Notes: generated from the letters alone by a model not told the origin. A stretch of DNA of 51,290 nucleotides from Clostridiaceae bacterium (GCA_018384365.1 JAHAYX010000033.1:1-51290); one strand, 5' to 3'. Shown: positions 21,890 through 31,081, counted from the first letter of the stretch. Program-made: numbers and translations.

Positions 21890-23128
21890 ATGGATCAGGA
21901 CATCCAGGTGCTGCGCAAACTTGCCTCGCAATATTTCGAATACGCCATGAGCGATGAAAACCACCGGAAAATGGAACTTCACCGTGCTTCCAACGATTTG
22001 AAAAAGGGAACACGGCCGGTTGTACTGCTTTCCGAAATTCCGTGGCACGAACTGCAGCCCGCGGACGAACTGCAGCCTGTCTGTGAGGATCCGATCCTCC
22101 GGGCCGTTGAGTCCAAAATCCGCATGACGCTGTTTCAGAAGAAATATTTTCCGGGCGATATGGTTATTCCGCCCTATATCGGCGTGACCAAAATTGTTCT
22201 GAACGAAAATGACGGGTTGAAGCCCATCTACACGGAGGTTGACCGTAAAAGTCAAAACGATGTGCATGCACACCAGTTCGCAACGCAGTTCCATACGATG
22301 GAGGATGTGGAAAAGATCCCGTTTGATAAAGTATATTATGACCGCGATGCCACAATGCGCCAATATGAACGCGTGGCCGATGCAATCGGCGATATTATCC
22401 CGGTGAAACTGGTTGGCATGTATGCAGTCATGGGCATTGCCAACACCCCTTGGGATCTATTGGCAAGCTATATGAATATGGACGACCTCCTTTACAATAT
22501 GGTGGACGAACCGGAACTGATGCATGCGTTGGTCTCCCGCTTTACGGACGTGTTCCTGGACCGTATGCGCCAGTATGAGGAACTCGGACTTTTAGAGGGT
22601 GATTCATACGACCTCCACTGTACGCCGGCGCTGACCAACGATCTGCATCCGGACCGCGACCATGTGAAGCTGAATCAGGTGTGGGGACGTGCTGCCGCTC
22701 AGATTCTCGGTGTTGTTTCGCCGGAAATGCACGATGAGTTTGATATTACGTACCAAATGCGCGCTATGGCGCCCTTTGGCCTGGTATACTATGGCTGCTG
22801 CGAGCCGCTGGACCGCAAAATCCATATCGTAGAGAAAATTCCCAACCTCCGGAAAGTCGGCGTAACGCCGTGGGCTGATCCGAACGTCGCAATCGAAGCG
22901 ATCAACGGGCGTTTTGTCGTGTCCGCAAAGGCCAATCCCGGCCTGGTCGGTGTTTCCAGCCTGGATATGGATGCGATCGGAAAAGAAATCGAAACGATTG
23001 TGGATGCATGCCACCGTTATGACTGCACCTGCGACCTTGTTTTGAAGGATATTACAACGGTCTGCGGACGGACGGAAAACCTGGTCGAGTGGGAGCAGCT
23101 GGCCATGAAACTGGTCCATAAATATTGA
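21890..23128 (+). CDS. Uroporphyrinogen decarboxylase (URO-D) family protein
   Basis: 412 residues. The C-terminal two thirds fit the URO-D/MtaA-like barrel: MGIANTPWDLLASYMNMDDL, LLEGDSYDLHCTPALTNDL, GLVYYGCCEPLDRKI and KVGVTPWADPNVAIEAINGR. Firmicutes encode many such proteins that are not heme enzymes but relatives of corrinoid or coenzyme methyltransferases; the Cys pair YGCCE and His residues could bind a metal. The N-terminal 90 residues are specific to this subgroup. It stands alone behind its own promoter with no heme or corrinoid gene near, so the substrate is unknown. Confidence 0.8.
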   Translation: MDQDIQVLRKLASQYFEYAMSDENHRKMELHRASNDLKKGTRPVVLLSEIPWHELQPADELQPVCEDPILRAVESKIRMTLFQKKYFPGDMVIPPYIGVTKIVLNENDGLKPIYTEVDRKSQNDVHAHQFATQFHTMEDVEKIPFDKVYYDRDATMRQYERVADAIGDIIPVKLVGMYAVMGIANTPWDLLASYMNMDDLLYNMVDEPELMHALVSRFTDVFLDRMRQYEELGLLEGDSYDLHCTPALTNDLHPDRDHVKLNQVWGRAAAQILGVVSPEMHDEFDITYQMRAMAPFGLVYYGCCEPLDRKIHIVEKIPNLRKVGVTPWADPNVAIEAINGRFVVSAKANPGLVGVSSLDMDAIGKEIETIVDACHRYDCTCDLVLKDITTVCGRTENLVEWEQLAMKLVHKY

Positions 23129-23139
23129 GTAAATATTTA

Positions 23140-23168
23140 TTGTATTGGCAGAAATTTTGGTGTATAAT
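23140..23168 (+). promoter_or_regulatory. Candidate promoter upstream of minD-like gene
   Basis: TTGTAT at 23140-23145, 17-bp spacer, perfect TATAAT at 23163-23168. It would drive the minD-like gene, mgsA, hisS, aspS and perhaps the genes behind. Confidence 0.6.
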
Positions 23169-23203
23169 AACAATCGGATGAATTTGTTGCCGGAGGTGGA
23201 GAC

Positions 23204-23953
23204 TTGACACAGACGATCGTTGTAGCCTCCGGAAAGGGCGGAACGGGCAAAACGTCCGTGACGGCCGGCGTGGGTTGTGCACTGGCGGAATTGGGCTGCC
23301 GTTGTTTGCTGATTGATGCAGATGTCGGTATGCAAAGCCTGGATATGGCGCTTGGTGTACATGATTTTGCAGCTTTTGACTTTGCAGATGCGGCGCGGGG
23401 GAATATTGCCCTGGCAGACGCAGCGGTGCCGCTTGCGGATTTTCCGCAGCTTGCCGTACTTGCGGCGCCTCCTGAGCTGGAGGAAAGCAGTACGACAATG
23501 CTCCGCACCATCACGCGGAATGTCCGGGAAATGGAACTTTACGATTTTGTATTGATTGACGCTCCTGCCGGACTCGGCACCGGTTTTCAAATGGCGGCCC
23601 GTGCCGCAGATTCCGGAATACTCGTGGCAACGGCTGATCCGATCTGCCTGCGCGGCTCGGAACGGACTGCGCGTGAACTGATGGCGTGCGGCGCTGCCAA
23701 TCTGCGTCTGGTCGTCAACCGGGTGCGTCCGGAGCTGATGAGCCGCGGACTTCCCAATATTGACGATGCAATTGACCTGTCCGGCGCGCAGCTTTTGGGG
23801 TATGTGCCGGAAGATAAAGCTGTCATTGTGTCGGCAGCGCATGGGATTCCATCGCTTCTGGCCCCGCGAAGCCGAGCCGCACAAGCATACCGCAATATAG
23901 CAAGAAGGTTATTAGGGGAACAGGTGCCTGTGATGAAGCTGAGGCGCCGCTGA
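23204..23953 (+). CDS. MinD-like ATPase lacking the membrane-targeting tail
   Basis: 249 residues with a TTG start at 23204 behind GGAGGTG. The deviant Walker A VASGKGGTGKTSVTAGVG, LIDADVGMQSLDMALG and IDAPAGLG are as in MinD, and the end AYRNIARRLLGEQVPVM matches the MinD C-terminus. MinD then normally has a short amphipathic helix that binds membrane; here the protein stops at KLRRR, so that helix is absent. No minC or minE lies nearby, though in many Clostridia minC-minD-minE sit close to mgsA. It may have lost septum-placement function or use another partner. Confidence 0.85.
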   Translation: MTQTIVVASGKGGTGKTSVTAGVGCALAELGCRCLLIDADVGMQSLDMALGVHDFAAFDFADAARGNIALADAAVPLADFPQLAVLAAPPELEESSTTMLRTITRNVREMELYDFVLIDAPAGLGTGFQMAARAADSGILVATADPICLRGSERTARELMACGAANLRLVVNRVRPELMSRGLPNIDDAIDLSGAQLLGYVPEDKAVIVSAAHGIPSLLAPRSRAAQAYRNIARRLLGEQVPVMKLRRR

Positions 23954-23979
23954 TTGTTGAAGAAAGAGAGTGTTGACAA

Positions 23980-24405
23980 ATGAATATTGCCCTTATTGCT
24001 CACGACAAAAAGAAGGAATTGATGGTTCAGTTCTGTATGGCTTACTGCGGTATACTTTCCAAACATAATTTATGCGCGACCGGTACGACAGGTAAATTGA
24101 TTGCAAAGGAAACGGGCCTGGCTGTGGATCTTTTCCTCTCCGGAAAACAGGGCGGCGACCAGCAGATCGGCGCACGCGTTGCCTATAATGAGATTGACAT
24201 GGTGATTTTCCTCCGCGATCCCATGACAGAGCTGCAGATCGAGCCGGATGTTGCGGCTATGCTGCGCCTTTGTGATTTACACAATATTCCGATTGCCACG
24301 AATATTGCGACTGCTGAGCTGTTGATTCTGGGTCTGGATAACGGCTATCTCAGCTGGCGTGATGTTGTGAACCCCAAAAACAGCAAAAAAGGCAGGATTA
24401 TCTGA
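23980..24405 (+). CDS. mgsA: Methylglyoxal synthase
   Basis: 141 residues. It converts dihydroxyacetone phosphate to methylglyoxal and phosphate, an overflow path of glycolysis. Motifs: [11 protein letters not shown] at the start, ATGTTGKLI (phosphate binding), [15 protein letters not shown] with the catalytic Asp, and [15 protein letters not shown]. The C-terminal SWRDVVNP... is typical. It lies 26 bp after the minD-like gene and 24 bp before hisS, all one direction. Confidence 0.95.
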   Translation: MNIALIAHDKKKELMVQFCMAYCGILSKHNLCATGTTGKLIAKETGLAVDLFLSGKQGGDQQIGARVAYNEIDMVIFLRDPMTELQIEPDVAAMLRLCDLHNIPIATNIATAELLILGLDNGYLSWRDVVNPKNSKKGRII

Positions 24406-24429
24406 CCTGATTATCATACGAGGTAAGGA

Positions 24430-25773
24430 ATGGAACGAATCAAACCCCGGACCCTGTCCGGATTTATGGAACTGCTGCCTGCCAGGCAGATGCAGTTTGA
24501 ACGTATTTTGAATACGTTGAAAGAAACCTATGCACTTTACGGTTTCACCCCTTTGGATACGCCGCTGATTGAATCCAGCGAGATTCTTTTGGCCAAGGGC
24601 GGCGGGGAAACGGAGAAGCAGATTTACCGTTTTCAGAAGGGTGACAGCGATTTGTCGCTTCGTTTTGACTTAACGGTGCCGCTTGCCAAATATGTGGCAA
24701 TGAATTACGCCAATCTGTCCTTCCCGTTTAAGCGGTATCAGATCGGCAAGGTGTATCGCGGCGAGCGCGCACAGCGTGGCCGTTTCCGCGAGTTTTACCA
24801 GGCTGACATCGACATCATCGGCGATGGATCGCTGGATATTACCAATGAGGCAGAGATTCCGTCCATCATTTATCGCGCTTTTACTTCGCTGGGATTGCAG
24901 CGTTTTAAGATCCGCATCAATAACCGGAAGCTTTTGAATGGATTCTTCGAGCTGTTAGGCCTGAAGGATGCCTCCGCAGGCATTATGCGTGCGATTGACA
25001 AGCTGGATAAGATCGGGGCGGACAAGGTTCGTGCGATTCTGGTCGAGGATGAGGGCCTTTCGGCAGAATTGGCGGATGAAATCCTGCGCTTTATCACAAG
25101 CGAGGACAAGATTGGCACGCTTTCGCAGTATACCGGAAAGTGTGCGCTCTTTGACGAGGGCGCAGAAGAACTGCGAACGGTTGCTTCCTACATGACGGAA
25201 TATGGCATCCCGGATGACCATTTTGAGATAGACTTCACGATTGCCCGCGGCCTTGACTATTATACCGGAACGGTTTACGAGACGATGATGCTCGATCATC
25301 CGGAAATCGGTTCCATCTGCTCCGGCGGCCGCTATGACCATCTGGCGGAGTATTATACGGAAAAAGCCCTGCCCGGCGTCGGTATTTCGATCGGTGTAAC
25401 ACGGCTTTTCTATGTGTTGGGGGAACAGGGTTACCTGAATGACGCTATTGTAACAGCTCCGGCGGATGTACTGATCCTCCCCATGATGGAGGATGGCAAA
25501 GCCGCTGCATCGCTTGCTACCTATCTGCGTGGCTGTGGCATCAGAACGCAGGTTTACAGCGAAAAGAAGAAGTTTAAAGCGAAAATTGGCTATGCCGATC
25601 GTTTGGGTATCCCATTTGCGGCAATCCTCGGAGAGGACGAGCTGCAGGCGGGAAAACTCTCCTTAAAAAATATGGCGACGGGTGAGCAGCAGCTTGTAAC
25701 CCGCGAAGAAGCTGCGGAAATCGTTCGTCAGGCTATGGCTCTGAAAAACAACGAAAAACCGATCAAAGAATAA
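24430..25773 (+). CDS. hisS: Histidyl-tRNA synthetase
   Basis: 447 residues, class II aminoacyl-tRNA synthetase that charges tRNA-His. Motif 2 is in KVYRGERAQRGRFREFYQ, the histidine-binding motif is ARGLDYYTGTVYE, and motif 3 is GVGISIGVTRLFY; the C-terminal anticodon-binding domain follows. The N-terminus (RIKPRTLSGFMELLPARQMQ) starts a little unlike the usual P-x-G-T-x-D but is otherwise normal. No T-box leader is possible in the 24-bp gap upstream, so it depends on the upstream promoter. aspS follows at 23 bp. Confidence 0.95.
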   Translation: MERIKPRTLSGFMELLPARQMQFERILNTLKETYALYGFTPLDTPLIESSEILLAKGGGETEKQIYRFQKGDSDLSLRFDLTVPLAKYVAMNYANLSFPFKRYQIGKVYRGERAQRGRFREFYQADIDIIGDGSLDITNEAEIPSIIYRAFTSLGLQRFKIRINNRKLLNGFFELLGLKDASAGIMRAIDKLDKIGADKVRAILVEDEGLSAELADEILRFITSEDKIGTLSQYTGKCALFDEGAEELRTVASYMTEYGIPDDHFEIDFTIARGLDYYTGTVYETMMLDHPEIGSICSGGRYDHLAEYYTEKALPGVGISIGVTRLFYVLGEQGYLNDAIVTAPADVLILPMMEDGKAAASLATYLRGCGIRTQVYSEKKKFKAKIGYADRLGIPFAAILGEDELQAGKLSLKNMATGEQQLVTREEAAEIVRQAMALKNNEKPIKE

Positions 25774-25796
25774 CACAAAGAGAGGGAAACCTGGAT

Positions 25797-27578
25797 ATGT
25801 TTCAATCACGCACCAATACCTGCGGTGAGCTGCGTTTATCCGACGTTGGCAAACAGGTTACGTTAGTCGGCTGGATGGACAATGTTCGAGAGGTCTCTGC
25901 AAACCTCGTTTTCGTGGTACTCCGCGATTTTTACGGCACGACCCAGATCGTTGCAGAAAGCGACGAGATCATTCATCAAATAAAGGGCATCACGCGGGAA
26001 TCCACGATCCGTGTGACCGGTGTGGTGCGCGAAAGAGCCAGCCGCAATCCCAAGCAGGACACCGGCGACATTGAAGTGGTGCCGGAGAGCATCAGTGTGC
26101 TTGGCCGCTGCCGCTATAATGAACTGCCTTTCCAGGTGAACCGCAGCCGTGAAGCGGACGAAGCGGTACGCCTGAAATACCGTTTTCTCGACCTGAGAAA
26201 TCCGGACGTAAAACGCAACATTGTGCTGCGCTGCAACGTGGTGGCTGCGCTGCGTGCCAGCATGATCGAGCATGGATTCTTAGAAATCACCACGCCGATC
26301 CTTACGGCGTCTTCTCCGGAGGGCGCGCGCGACTATCTTGTCCCGGCCAGAAACCATCCGGGTAAGTTCTATGCGCTGCCGCAGGCTCCGCAGCAGTTCA
26401 AGCAGCTTTTGATGACGGCGGGCTTTGACCGCTACTTCCAGATTGCGCCCTGCTTCCGTGATGAGGATGCCCGCGCCGACCGTTCGCCGGGTGAATTCTA
26501 TCAGCTCGATATGGAAATGGCCTTTGCCACGCAGGAAGACGTGTTTGCGGTGCTGGAGGATGTTCTTCCGCCGATTTTTGCGAAATACGGCACGTATAAT
26601 CGTGCCTCAACCGCACCCTTCAAGCGGATTCCGTATCGTGAGGCCATGGAAAAGTACGGCTCCGACAAGCCGGATCTGCGTATTGACCTGACGGTTACCG
26701 ACCTGACGGGTGTTGTGGCCGGCTGTGGCTTTGAGCCCTTTGCGCAGGGCAATGCAGTCAAGGCGGTCGTTGTTTCCGAATTCAAAGAAACGCGCAAATT
26801 CATTGATAAGGCCTGTGCAGACATCGAAGTACAGACCGGCAATAAGATGTACTGGTTCCGGCTCGACGAAAACGGCGAGTTGGTCGGCGGTATTTCCAAG
26901 TTCCTGGCAGACCGGAAGGATGCGGTACTGTCCGCCCTGGATCTGAAGCCGGGCAGCTTCGTTGGTCTGTCTGCAGGCCGTCTGGACGCAGCACAGAAAA
27001 CGGCCGGTGCGATCGTGAAGATCCTGGGCAGCCGTGTTCCGGGCCATATGGACCGCGAACAGTATGCGTTCTGCTGGATTGTTGATTTCCCCATGTATGA
27101 GATTGGCGAGGAATCCGGTGAGCTGGAATTCTGCCACAATCCGTTCTCCATGCCCTCCGGCGGCCTTGCCGTGCTGGAGGCAGCCGAGCGCGGCGAGATC
27201 GACCCGCTTTCCATTACGGCAGATCAGTACGATCTGGTCTGCAACGGTGTGGAGCTTTCCTCCGGCGCTGTGCGTAACCACGATCCGGATATTATGGTCA
27301 AGGCCTTTGAAATGGTGCGTCTCGGGGAAGAGGATGTGAAGGCGAAGTTCCCGGCCATGTACAATGCGTTCTGTTATGGCGCACCGCCGCACGCGGGCAT
27401 CGCCCCCGGCGTCGACCGTATGGTGATGCTGCTGGCAGGCGAGGATTCCATCCGTGAGATTATTCCGTTCCCGATGAACAAAAATGCACAGGATCTGATG
27501 ATGGATGCGCCGGGCACGGTCACACAGAAGCAGCTGGATGAACTGCACATCAGTCTGAACCTTCCTGAGAAAGAATAA
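25797..27578 (+). CDS. aspS: Aspartyl-tRNA synthetase
   Basis: 593 residues, the bacterial type with an N-terminal OB-fold (LVGWMDNVREVSANLVFVVL), catalytic core motifs (PEGARDYLVPAR, FRDEDARADRSPGEFYQLDM), a GAD insertion domain (about residues 290-410) and motif 3 (GVDRMVMLLAGEDSIREIIP). It charges tRNA-Asp; whether it also mischarges tRNA-Asn depends on the presence of asnS or gatCAB, which are not in the window. The hisS-aspS order is common in Firmicutes. Confidence 0.96.
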   Translation: MFQSRTNTCGELRLSDVGKQVTLVGWMDNVREVSANLVFVVLRDFYGTTQIVAESDEIIHQIKGITRESTIRVTGVVRERASRNPKQDTGDIEVVPESISVLGRCRYNELPFQVNRSREADEAVRLKYRFLDLRNPDVKRNIVLRCNVVAALRASMIEHGFLEITTPILTASSPEGARDYLVPARNHPGKFYALPQAPQQFKQLLMTAGFDRYFQIAPCFRDEDARADRSPGEFYQLDMEMAFATQEDVFAVLEDVLPPIFAKYGTYNRASTAPFKRIPYREAMEKYGSDKPDLRIDLTVTDLTGVVAGCGFEPFAQGNAVKAVVVSEFKETRKFIDKACADIEVQTGNKMYWFRLDENGELVGGISKFLADRKDAVLSALDLKPGSFVGLSAGRLDAAQKTAGAIVKILGSRVPGHMDREQYAFCWIVDFPMYEIGEESGELEFCHNPFSMPSGGLAVLEAAERGEIDPLSITADQYDLVCNGVELSSGAVRNHDPDIMVKAFEMVRLGEEDVKAKFPAMYNAFCYGAPPHAGIAPGVDRMVMLLAGEDSIREIIPFPMNKNAQDLMMDAPGTVTQKQLDELHISLNLPEKE

Positions 27579-27583
27579 GCTTC

Positions 27584-28426
27584 ATGAAAGATCAAATGAA
27601 AAAAATCCTGCCGCTGGCGTTCGTGGTTCTCGCGGGCGCCGCGGGCGGGATTTTGCGCGGTATGGAACTCACGGGATGTTATGACGACGTCACCGGTTTG
27701 TATACCTCCGGCCCGGTAACGTATGTATTACTGGGCTTTTCTGCCGTTATTGTGCTCCTCTGCCTGTTGCTGGCACTGGTGAAAAAGTCCGATGCACGGC
27801 CTTATACGCAACTGTATGCCTGCGGCGTTCCCGGTGCAATGCTTTGTATGCTGAGCGGTCTCGTCATGCTGGCTGCGGGCGCGATGCGTGTCCCTGCCTT
27901 TGCGCAGGATGGCAAATATTCAAACCTGCTCTTTGGTATTTTGACGATACTTTGCGGTATCTCTCTCATTGCACTGGCCGCGGCACGAAAGCAGCGCCGT
28001 ATGCCGGAAATGACGGGCTTTGGCGCCGTTGTAACGGTTTTCTGGGGTTGTTTCATGCTGGTGCTGGTCTTTATGGAACATCCGGTGGAGCCGGTGGAGC
28101 TTTTGTATCTCTATGATCTGCTGGCTATGTGCTTTGCGCTGCTGTCCATTTATGGCGCGGCGGGGCAGATTTTTGGCCGCAGCCGTATGCGTTTGACGTT
28201 GTTTTCCTCGCTCAGTGCGGTATTTTTGCTGCTGGTAAGCGGTTTTGGCCGCTTTATGACGTTTCTTGATACCGGCAGCACGCATTATATCACGCAGGTG
28301 GCTTTCCGCATGGTCGTATATCTCGCGCTGCTTTTGTACTGCCTGTCCAATGCCGCGTCGCTGCTGATCAACGCAGGAGAAGAATCTGCGGATGATGCTG
28401 AGGATGAACCGAACGATGAGATTTGA
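27584..28426 (+). CDS. Polytopic membrane protein of unknown function
   Basis: 280 residues with about seven membrane helices, for example ILPLAFVVLAGAAGGILRGM, YVLLGFSAVIVLLCLLLALV, LFGILTILCGISLIALAAA and LTLFSSLSAVFLLLVSGFG. The end is acidic (GEESADDAEDEPNDE). It begins five bases after aspS and overlaps the HAD gene by 11 bp, so it is probably translated from the same mRNA. No family is recognised. Confidence 0.8.
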   Translation: MKDQMKKILPLAFVVLAGAAGGILRGMELTGCYDDVTGLYTSGPVTYVLLGFSAVIVLLCLLLALVKKSDARPYTQLYACGVPGAMLCMLSGLVMLAAGAMRVPAFAQDGKYSNLLFGILTILCGISLIALAAARKQRRMPEMTGFGAVVTVFWGCFMLVLVFMEHPVEPVELLYLYDLLAMCFALLSIYGAAGQIFGRSRMRLTLFSSLSAVFLLLVSGFGRFMTFLDTGSTHYITQVAFRMVVYLALLLYCLSNAASLLINAGEESADDAEDEPNDEI

Positions 28427-29099
28427 ACACTGTAAGGCGATTCTTTTTGATCTGGACAATACGTTGATCGTTCGCCGCATGACGCTGCAAAAATTGGCGC
28501 ACTACGTGAACCGGTTTTATTTCAGCGACCGTCCGGCAGAGCACGAAACCATTGCCCGGATTTTCGGCGAATGCTTCCAAAGCGGCTATACGGACCTGCA
28601 GGACTGTTTTGCGGCGTTCCAACTGCGCACCGGCTGGCGACACGGTGCGGATTACGCGGAATTTCTGTCCATGTGGAACTTTTATTACCCTTATTGCACC
28701 TGCCGTGAGCCGAACGCCGAAAGTGTGCGGGAACTTTCCCGCATGGGTTACCGGCTTGGAATCCTGACGAACGGCCCGGCCGTGCTTCAGCAGGGAAAAG
28801 TGGATGTTGCGGGTATCCGGGACTGGTTTGAATTTGTCCTTGCAACCGGCGAAATCGGTCCGGATAAGCCGGATCCCTATCCGTTCCGTTATGTGATCGA
28901 CAAAATGGGTCTTGCGCCCCAGGAAATCGTCTATGTGGGGGATTATCCGCCGAATGATATCGAGGCGCCCCGCCGGGTTGGTATGCATACCGTGTGGTTT
29001 TCCGCCTATGCGGAATGGGACGACCGCTTTGACCGCGCGGAAGCGGAAATAGCCTCGCTGAGGGAGCTCCCGGCGTTGTTTCCGGATTTGCGCGAATAA
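28416..29099 (+). CDS. HAD-superfamily phosphatase
   Basis: 227 residues from ATG 28416; the frame is open from 28392 and a start there cannot be excluded. The three HAD motifs are visible: AILFDLDNTLIV (nucleophile and acid Asp), LGILTNGPA (Thr) and GPDKPDPYPFRY with YVGDYPPNDI (Lys and Asp pair). A helical cap lies between motifs 1 and 2, so it is a subfamily I enzyme dephosphorylating a small metabolite. It overlaps the membrane-protein gene and ends at a terminator. Confidence 0.9.
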   Translation: MRFEHCKAILFDLDNTLIVRRMTLQKLAHYVNRFYFSDRPAEHETIARIFGECFQSGYTDLQDCFAAFQLRTGWRHGADYAEFLSMWNFYYPYCTCREPNAESVRELSRMGYRLGILTNGPAVLQQGKVDVAGIRDWFEFVLATGEIGPDKPDPYPFRYVIDKMGLAPQEIVYVGDYPPNDIEAPRRVGMHTVWFSAYAEWDDRFDRAEAEIASLRELPALFPDLRE

Positions 29100-29104
29100 A
29101 TATT

Positions 29105-29362
29105 ATGTTAACAATAAAAATGGTAACCAAAAAGGTATCTGTGTCCGCACATGGATACCTTTTTTATCACCGTACAAACGATGCAGACTGCGTATCGCAG
29201 AGACTCTATGGCAGCGTCGTGGGAAAATGGAAGCGGGAGAAGCGGCGCGTGCAGCTCACCCTGTTTGAAGCGCTGGATAGACACGATAGGGACTTGGCGG
29301 CGGAAGCCGCATGGCGTCTGTTTGGCGAGAATGTGCAGCTGTGCTGGCAGGAATACGAATAA
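29105..29362 (+). CDS. Possible small protein of unknown function
   Basis: 85 residues; the second half (YGSVVGKWKREKRRVQLTLFEA, then LDRHDRDLAAEAAWRLFG) has codon usage like neighbouring genes and ends just before a terminator. The first 20 codons run through the hairpin terminator at 29129-29165, and no ribosome site is seen, so the drawn start is doubtful. No family is recognised; it may be a decayed gene. Confidence 0.35.
   Translation: MLTIKMVTKKVSVSAHGYLFYHRTNDADCVSQRLYGSVVGKWKREKRRVQLTLFEALDRHDRDLAAEAAWRLFGENVQLCWQEYE
29129..29165 (+). terminator. Terminator of the hisS-aspS-HAD transcript
   Basis: AAAAAGGTATC and GATACCTTTTT pair, with an inner TGTG/CACA helix closed by TCCG, and a T6 run. 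It lies 30 bases after the HAD stop codon. Confidence 0.85.
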
Positions 29363-29404
29363 AAAACGGGCTGTGTGCCGGATTCCCGGCGTACAGCCCG
29401 TTTT
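29363..29404. terminator. Bidirectional terminator
   Basis: AAAACGGGCTGT and ACAGCCCGTTTT pair, with an inner GCCGG/CCGGC helix. It lies between converging genes and serves at least the VOC gene ending at 29426. Confidence 0.88.
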
Positions 29405-29425
29405 GCAGCGCAAACAGAAGCGGAG

Positions 29426-29881
29426 TCAATCGTTTTCCAGCAGCTCAATGTCCACTTTCAACTTGTCAAAGGTGTTGAAATAGGCATAACGGCCGCCGTC
29501 GTATTCGCCCTTCATGGTCAGCGGGAATCCGGCATCCACAAGCTTCGCGGTAACGCTGCGCATTCCGTTTACAACGAAGGCAATGTGCTGAACGCCCTCG
29601 CCTTTATTCTCCAGAAAATCCCGCCAGACGGAATCGTGTTCATCCGGTTCAATCAATTCAATGTCCAGATTCTGATTGACACGCAGAAAGGCCAGCTTGG
29701 CACGGGCCTGCGTCGGTCTGCCATAGTATTGCGTCAGCGCTTTGTCATACGTGCCGGTCGGGTTGATCGACGGCATGGGCTGCCCCAAAAATTCCGCGTA
29801 GTCGCGTGCGGTTTTTTCAATATCGCGTACAATGATGCCGATCTGTGTGACAACATCGGTACCGAGCATGCCATTTTCCAT
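29426..29881 (-). CDS. VOC-superfamily protein, methylmalonyl-CoA-epimerase/glyoxalase-like
   Basis: 151 residues. Two VOC modules: VVTQIGIIVRDIEKTARDYA with LDIELIEPDEHDSVWRDFLE, and GVQHIAFVVNGMRSVTAKLV with AYFNTFDKLKVDIELLE. The metal ligands H/Q-E-H-E pattern is partly present (first position Gln in TQIG). Function is not determined; similar proteins are annotated as lactoylglutathione lyase or epimerase. It is monocistronic, with its own promoter and shared terminator. Confidence 0.8.
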   Translation of the reverse strand: MENGMLGTDVVTQIGIIVRDIEKTARDYAEFLGQPMPSINPTGTYDKALTQYYGRPTQARAKLAFLRVNQNLDIELIEPDEHDSVWRDFLENKGEGVQHIAFVVNGMRSVTAKLVDAGFPLTMKGEYDGGRYAYFNTFDKLKVDIELLEND

Positions 29882-29929
29882 AGAAAAACCTCCCTGTGAT
29901 CAGCCGTGTTTCGGCCTAATGATGAAAAT

Positions 29930-29958
29930 AGTGTATCACACGCCGCACGGTCTGACAA
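29930..29958 (-). promoter_or_regulatory. Candidate promoter of the VOC gene
   Basis: On the minus strand TTGTCA (29958-29953), 17-bp spacer, TACACT (29935-29930). A rightward TATACT at 29986-29991 may serve lrgA from the same 150-bp gap. Confidence 0.6.
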
Positions 29959-30033
29959 ACTATTTCTTTTTTCAACTGTTCGTGCTATACTGAACGTTGG
30001 ATTCTTGACATGAAAGTGTGAAATGGAGAAATT

Positions 30034-30396
30034 ATGGAGTACGTATTCCAATTCAGCATCATCCTGCTTGTCACCTTCGTTGGTGAAATTCTGCATGCGC
30101 TCATACCGCTGCCCATCCCTGCGGGGATTTATGGCCTGGTCTTGATGTTTGTCTGCCTGAAAACCGGGATGATCCCGCTTGAGAAGATCCGGAAATCCGC
30201 AAATTTCCTGTTGGATGCCATGCCGGTAATGTTCATTGGTCCCTGTGTTGGGTTCATGGCCATCTATCGGGAACAGGGCATCGCGATTCTGTATATCGCG
30301 CTGATTTCCATCCTTACGACGGTGGTTGTAATGGCCATAACCGGACGGACGGCGCAATTTGTGATACGGCACGGACGAGGTGGGAAGAATGGTTGA
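30034..30396 (+). CDS. lrgA: LrgA/CidA-family holin-like protein
   Basis: 120 residues with four membrane helices and the LrgA pattern FVGEILHALIPLPIPAGIYG and LLDAMPVMFIGPCVGFM. In Staphylococcus the family modulates murein hydrolase activity and lysis; in Bacillus the relative PftAB transports pyruvate with its partner. It overlaps lrgB by 8 bp. The usual LytSR regulators are not in the window. Confidence 0.9.
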   Translation: MEYVFQFSIILLVTFVGEILHALIPLPIPAGIYGLVLMFVCLKTGMIPLEKIRKSANFLLDAMPVMFIGPCVGFMAIYREQGIAILYIALISILTTVVVMAITGRTAQFVIRHGRGGKNG

Positions 30397-31081
30397 ATTT
30401 TTTGCGGAAAGCACCGCCTTTGGCGCGGTCATCAGCATTTTGGCCTACTGGATCGGCACATTGATTCAGAAAAGATGGAAATTTGCGATTTTCAACCCCA
30501 TGCTGATCGCGATTATACTGATTATTCTGTTCCTGACGGTTCTGGGAATAGACTATGACGTATATAACAGGGGAGCAGAGTATATCACTTATTTCCTGAC
30601 CCCCGCGACGGTCTGCTTTGCCATTCCGCTGTATGAACAGTATGAGCGTCTGAAGAAAAAATGGCGCGCCCTTTTGACAGGCTCCCTGGCAGGCGTCCTC
30701 GCCAGCCTGACGTCGATTCTGCTGCTCTCCATGCTTTTCGGCCTGACACACGAGCAGTATGTGTCGCTTCTGCCGAAGTCCATAACCACGGCGATTGGAA
30801 TTGCGCTTTCCGGTGAGTTGGGCGGCATCCCGACGTTGACGGTTGCCGCAATTATGATTACAGGCGTCTTTGGCAATATCTGCGCCCGCGCTTTGTGCCG
30901 ACTGTTCCGCATCTGCGAACCGGCGGCGGTCGGTCTGGCCATTGGCGCGGCAGCCCATGCGATCGGAACGGTTCTCGCCCGGGAAATCGGGGAGGAAGAG
31001 GGCGCAATCAGCAGTCTTTCTATTGTGGTCTGCGGCCTTCTGACTGTTTTGGCAGCCTCGGTTTTCGCCGGGTTGTACTGA
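30389..31081 (+). CDS. lrgB: LrgB-family membrane protein
   Basis: 230 residues from ATG 30389 with GAGGTG six bases upstream; a GTG at 30380 is an alternative. About eight membrane helices with the LrgB signature YFLTPATVCFAIPLYEQY and LPKSITTAIGIALSGELGGI. It forms a pair with lrgA, whose stop codon it overlaps. Likely role: holin-like control of cell lysis or pyruvate uptake, both established for homologues. Confidence 0.92.
   Translation: MVEFFAESTAFGAVISILAYWIGTLIQKRWKFAIFNPMLIAIILIILFLTVLGIDYDVYNRGAEYITYFLTPATVCFAIPLYEQYERLKKKWRALLTGSLAGVLASLTSILLLSMLFGLTHEQYVSLLPKSITTAIGIALSGELGGIPTLTVAAIMITGVFGNICARALCRLFRICEPAAVGLAIGAAAHAIGTVLAREIGEEEGAISSLSIVVCGLLTVLAASVFAGLY

Noticed and set aside
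24405-24430. T-box leader before hisS
   Set aside because: Only 24 bp separate mgsA and hisS, far too short for a T-box.
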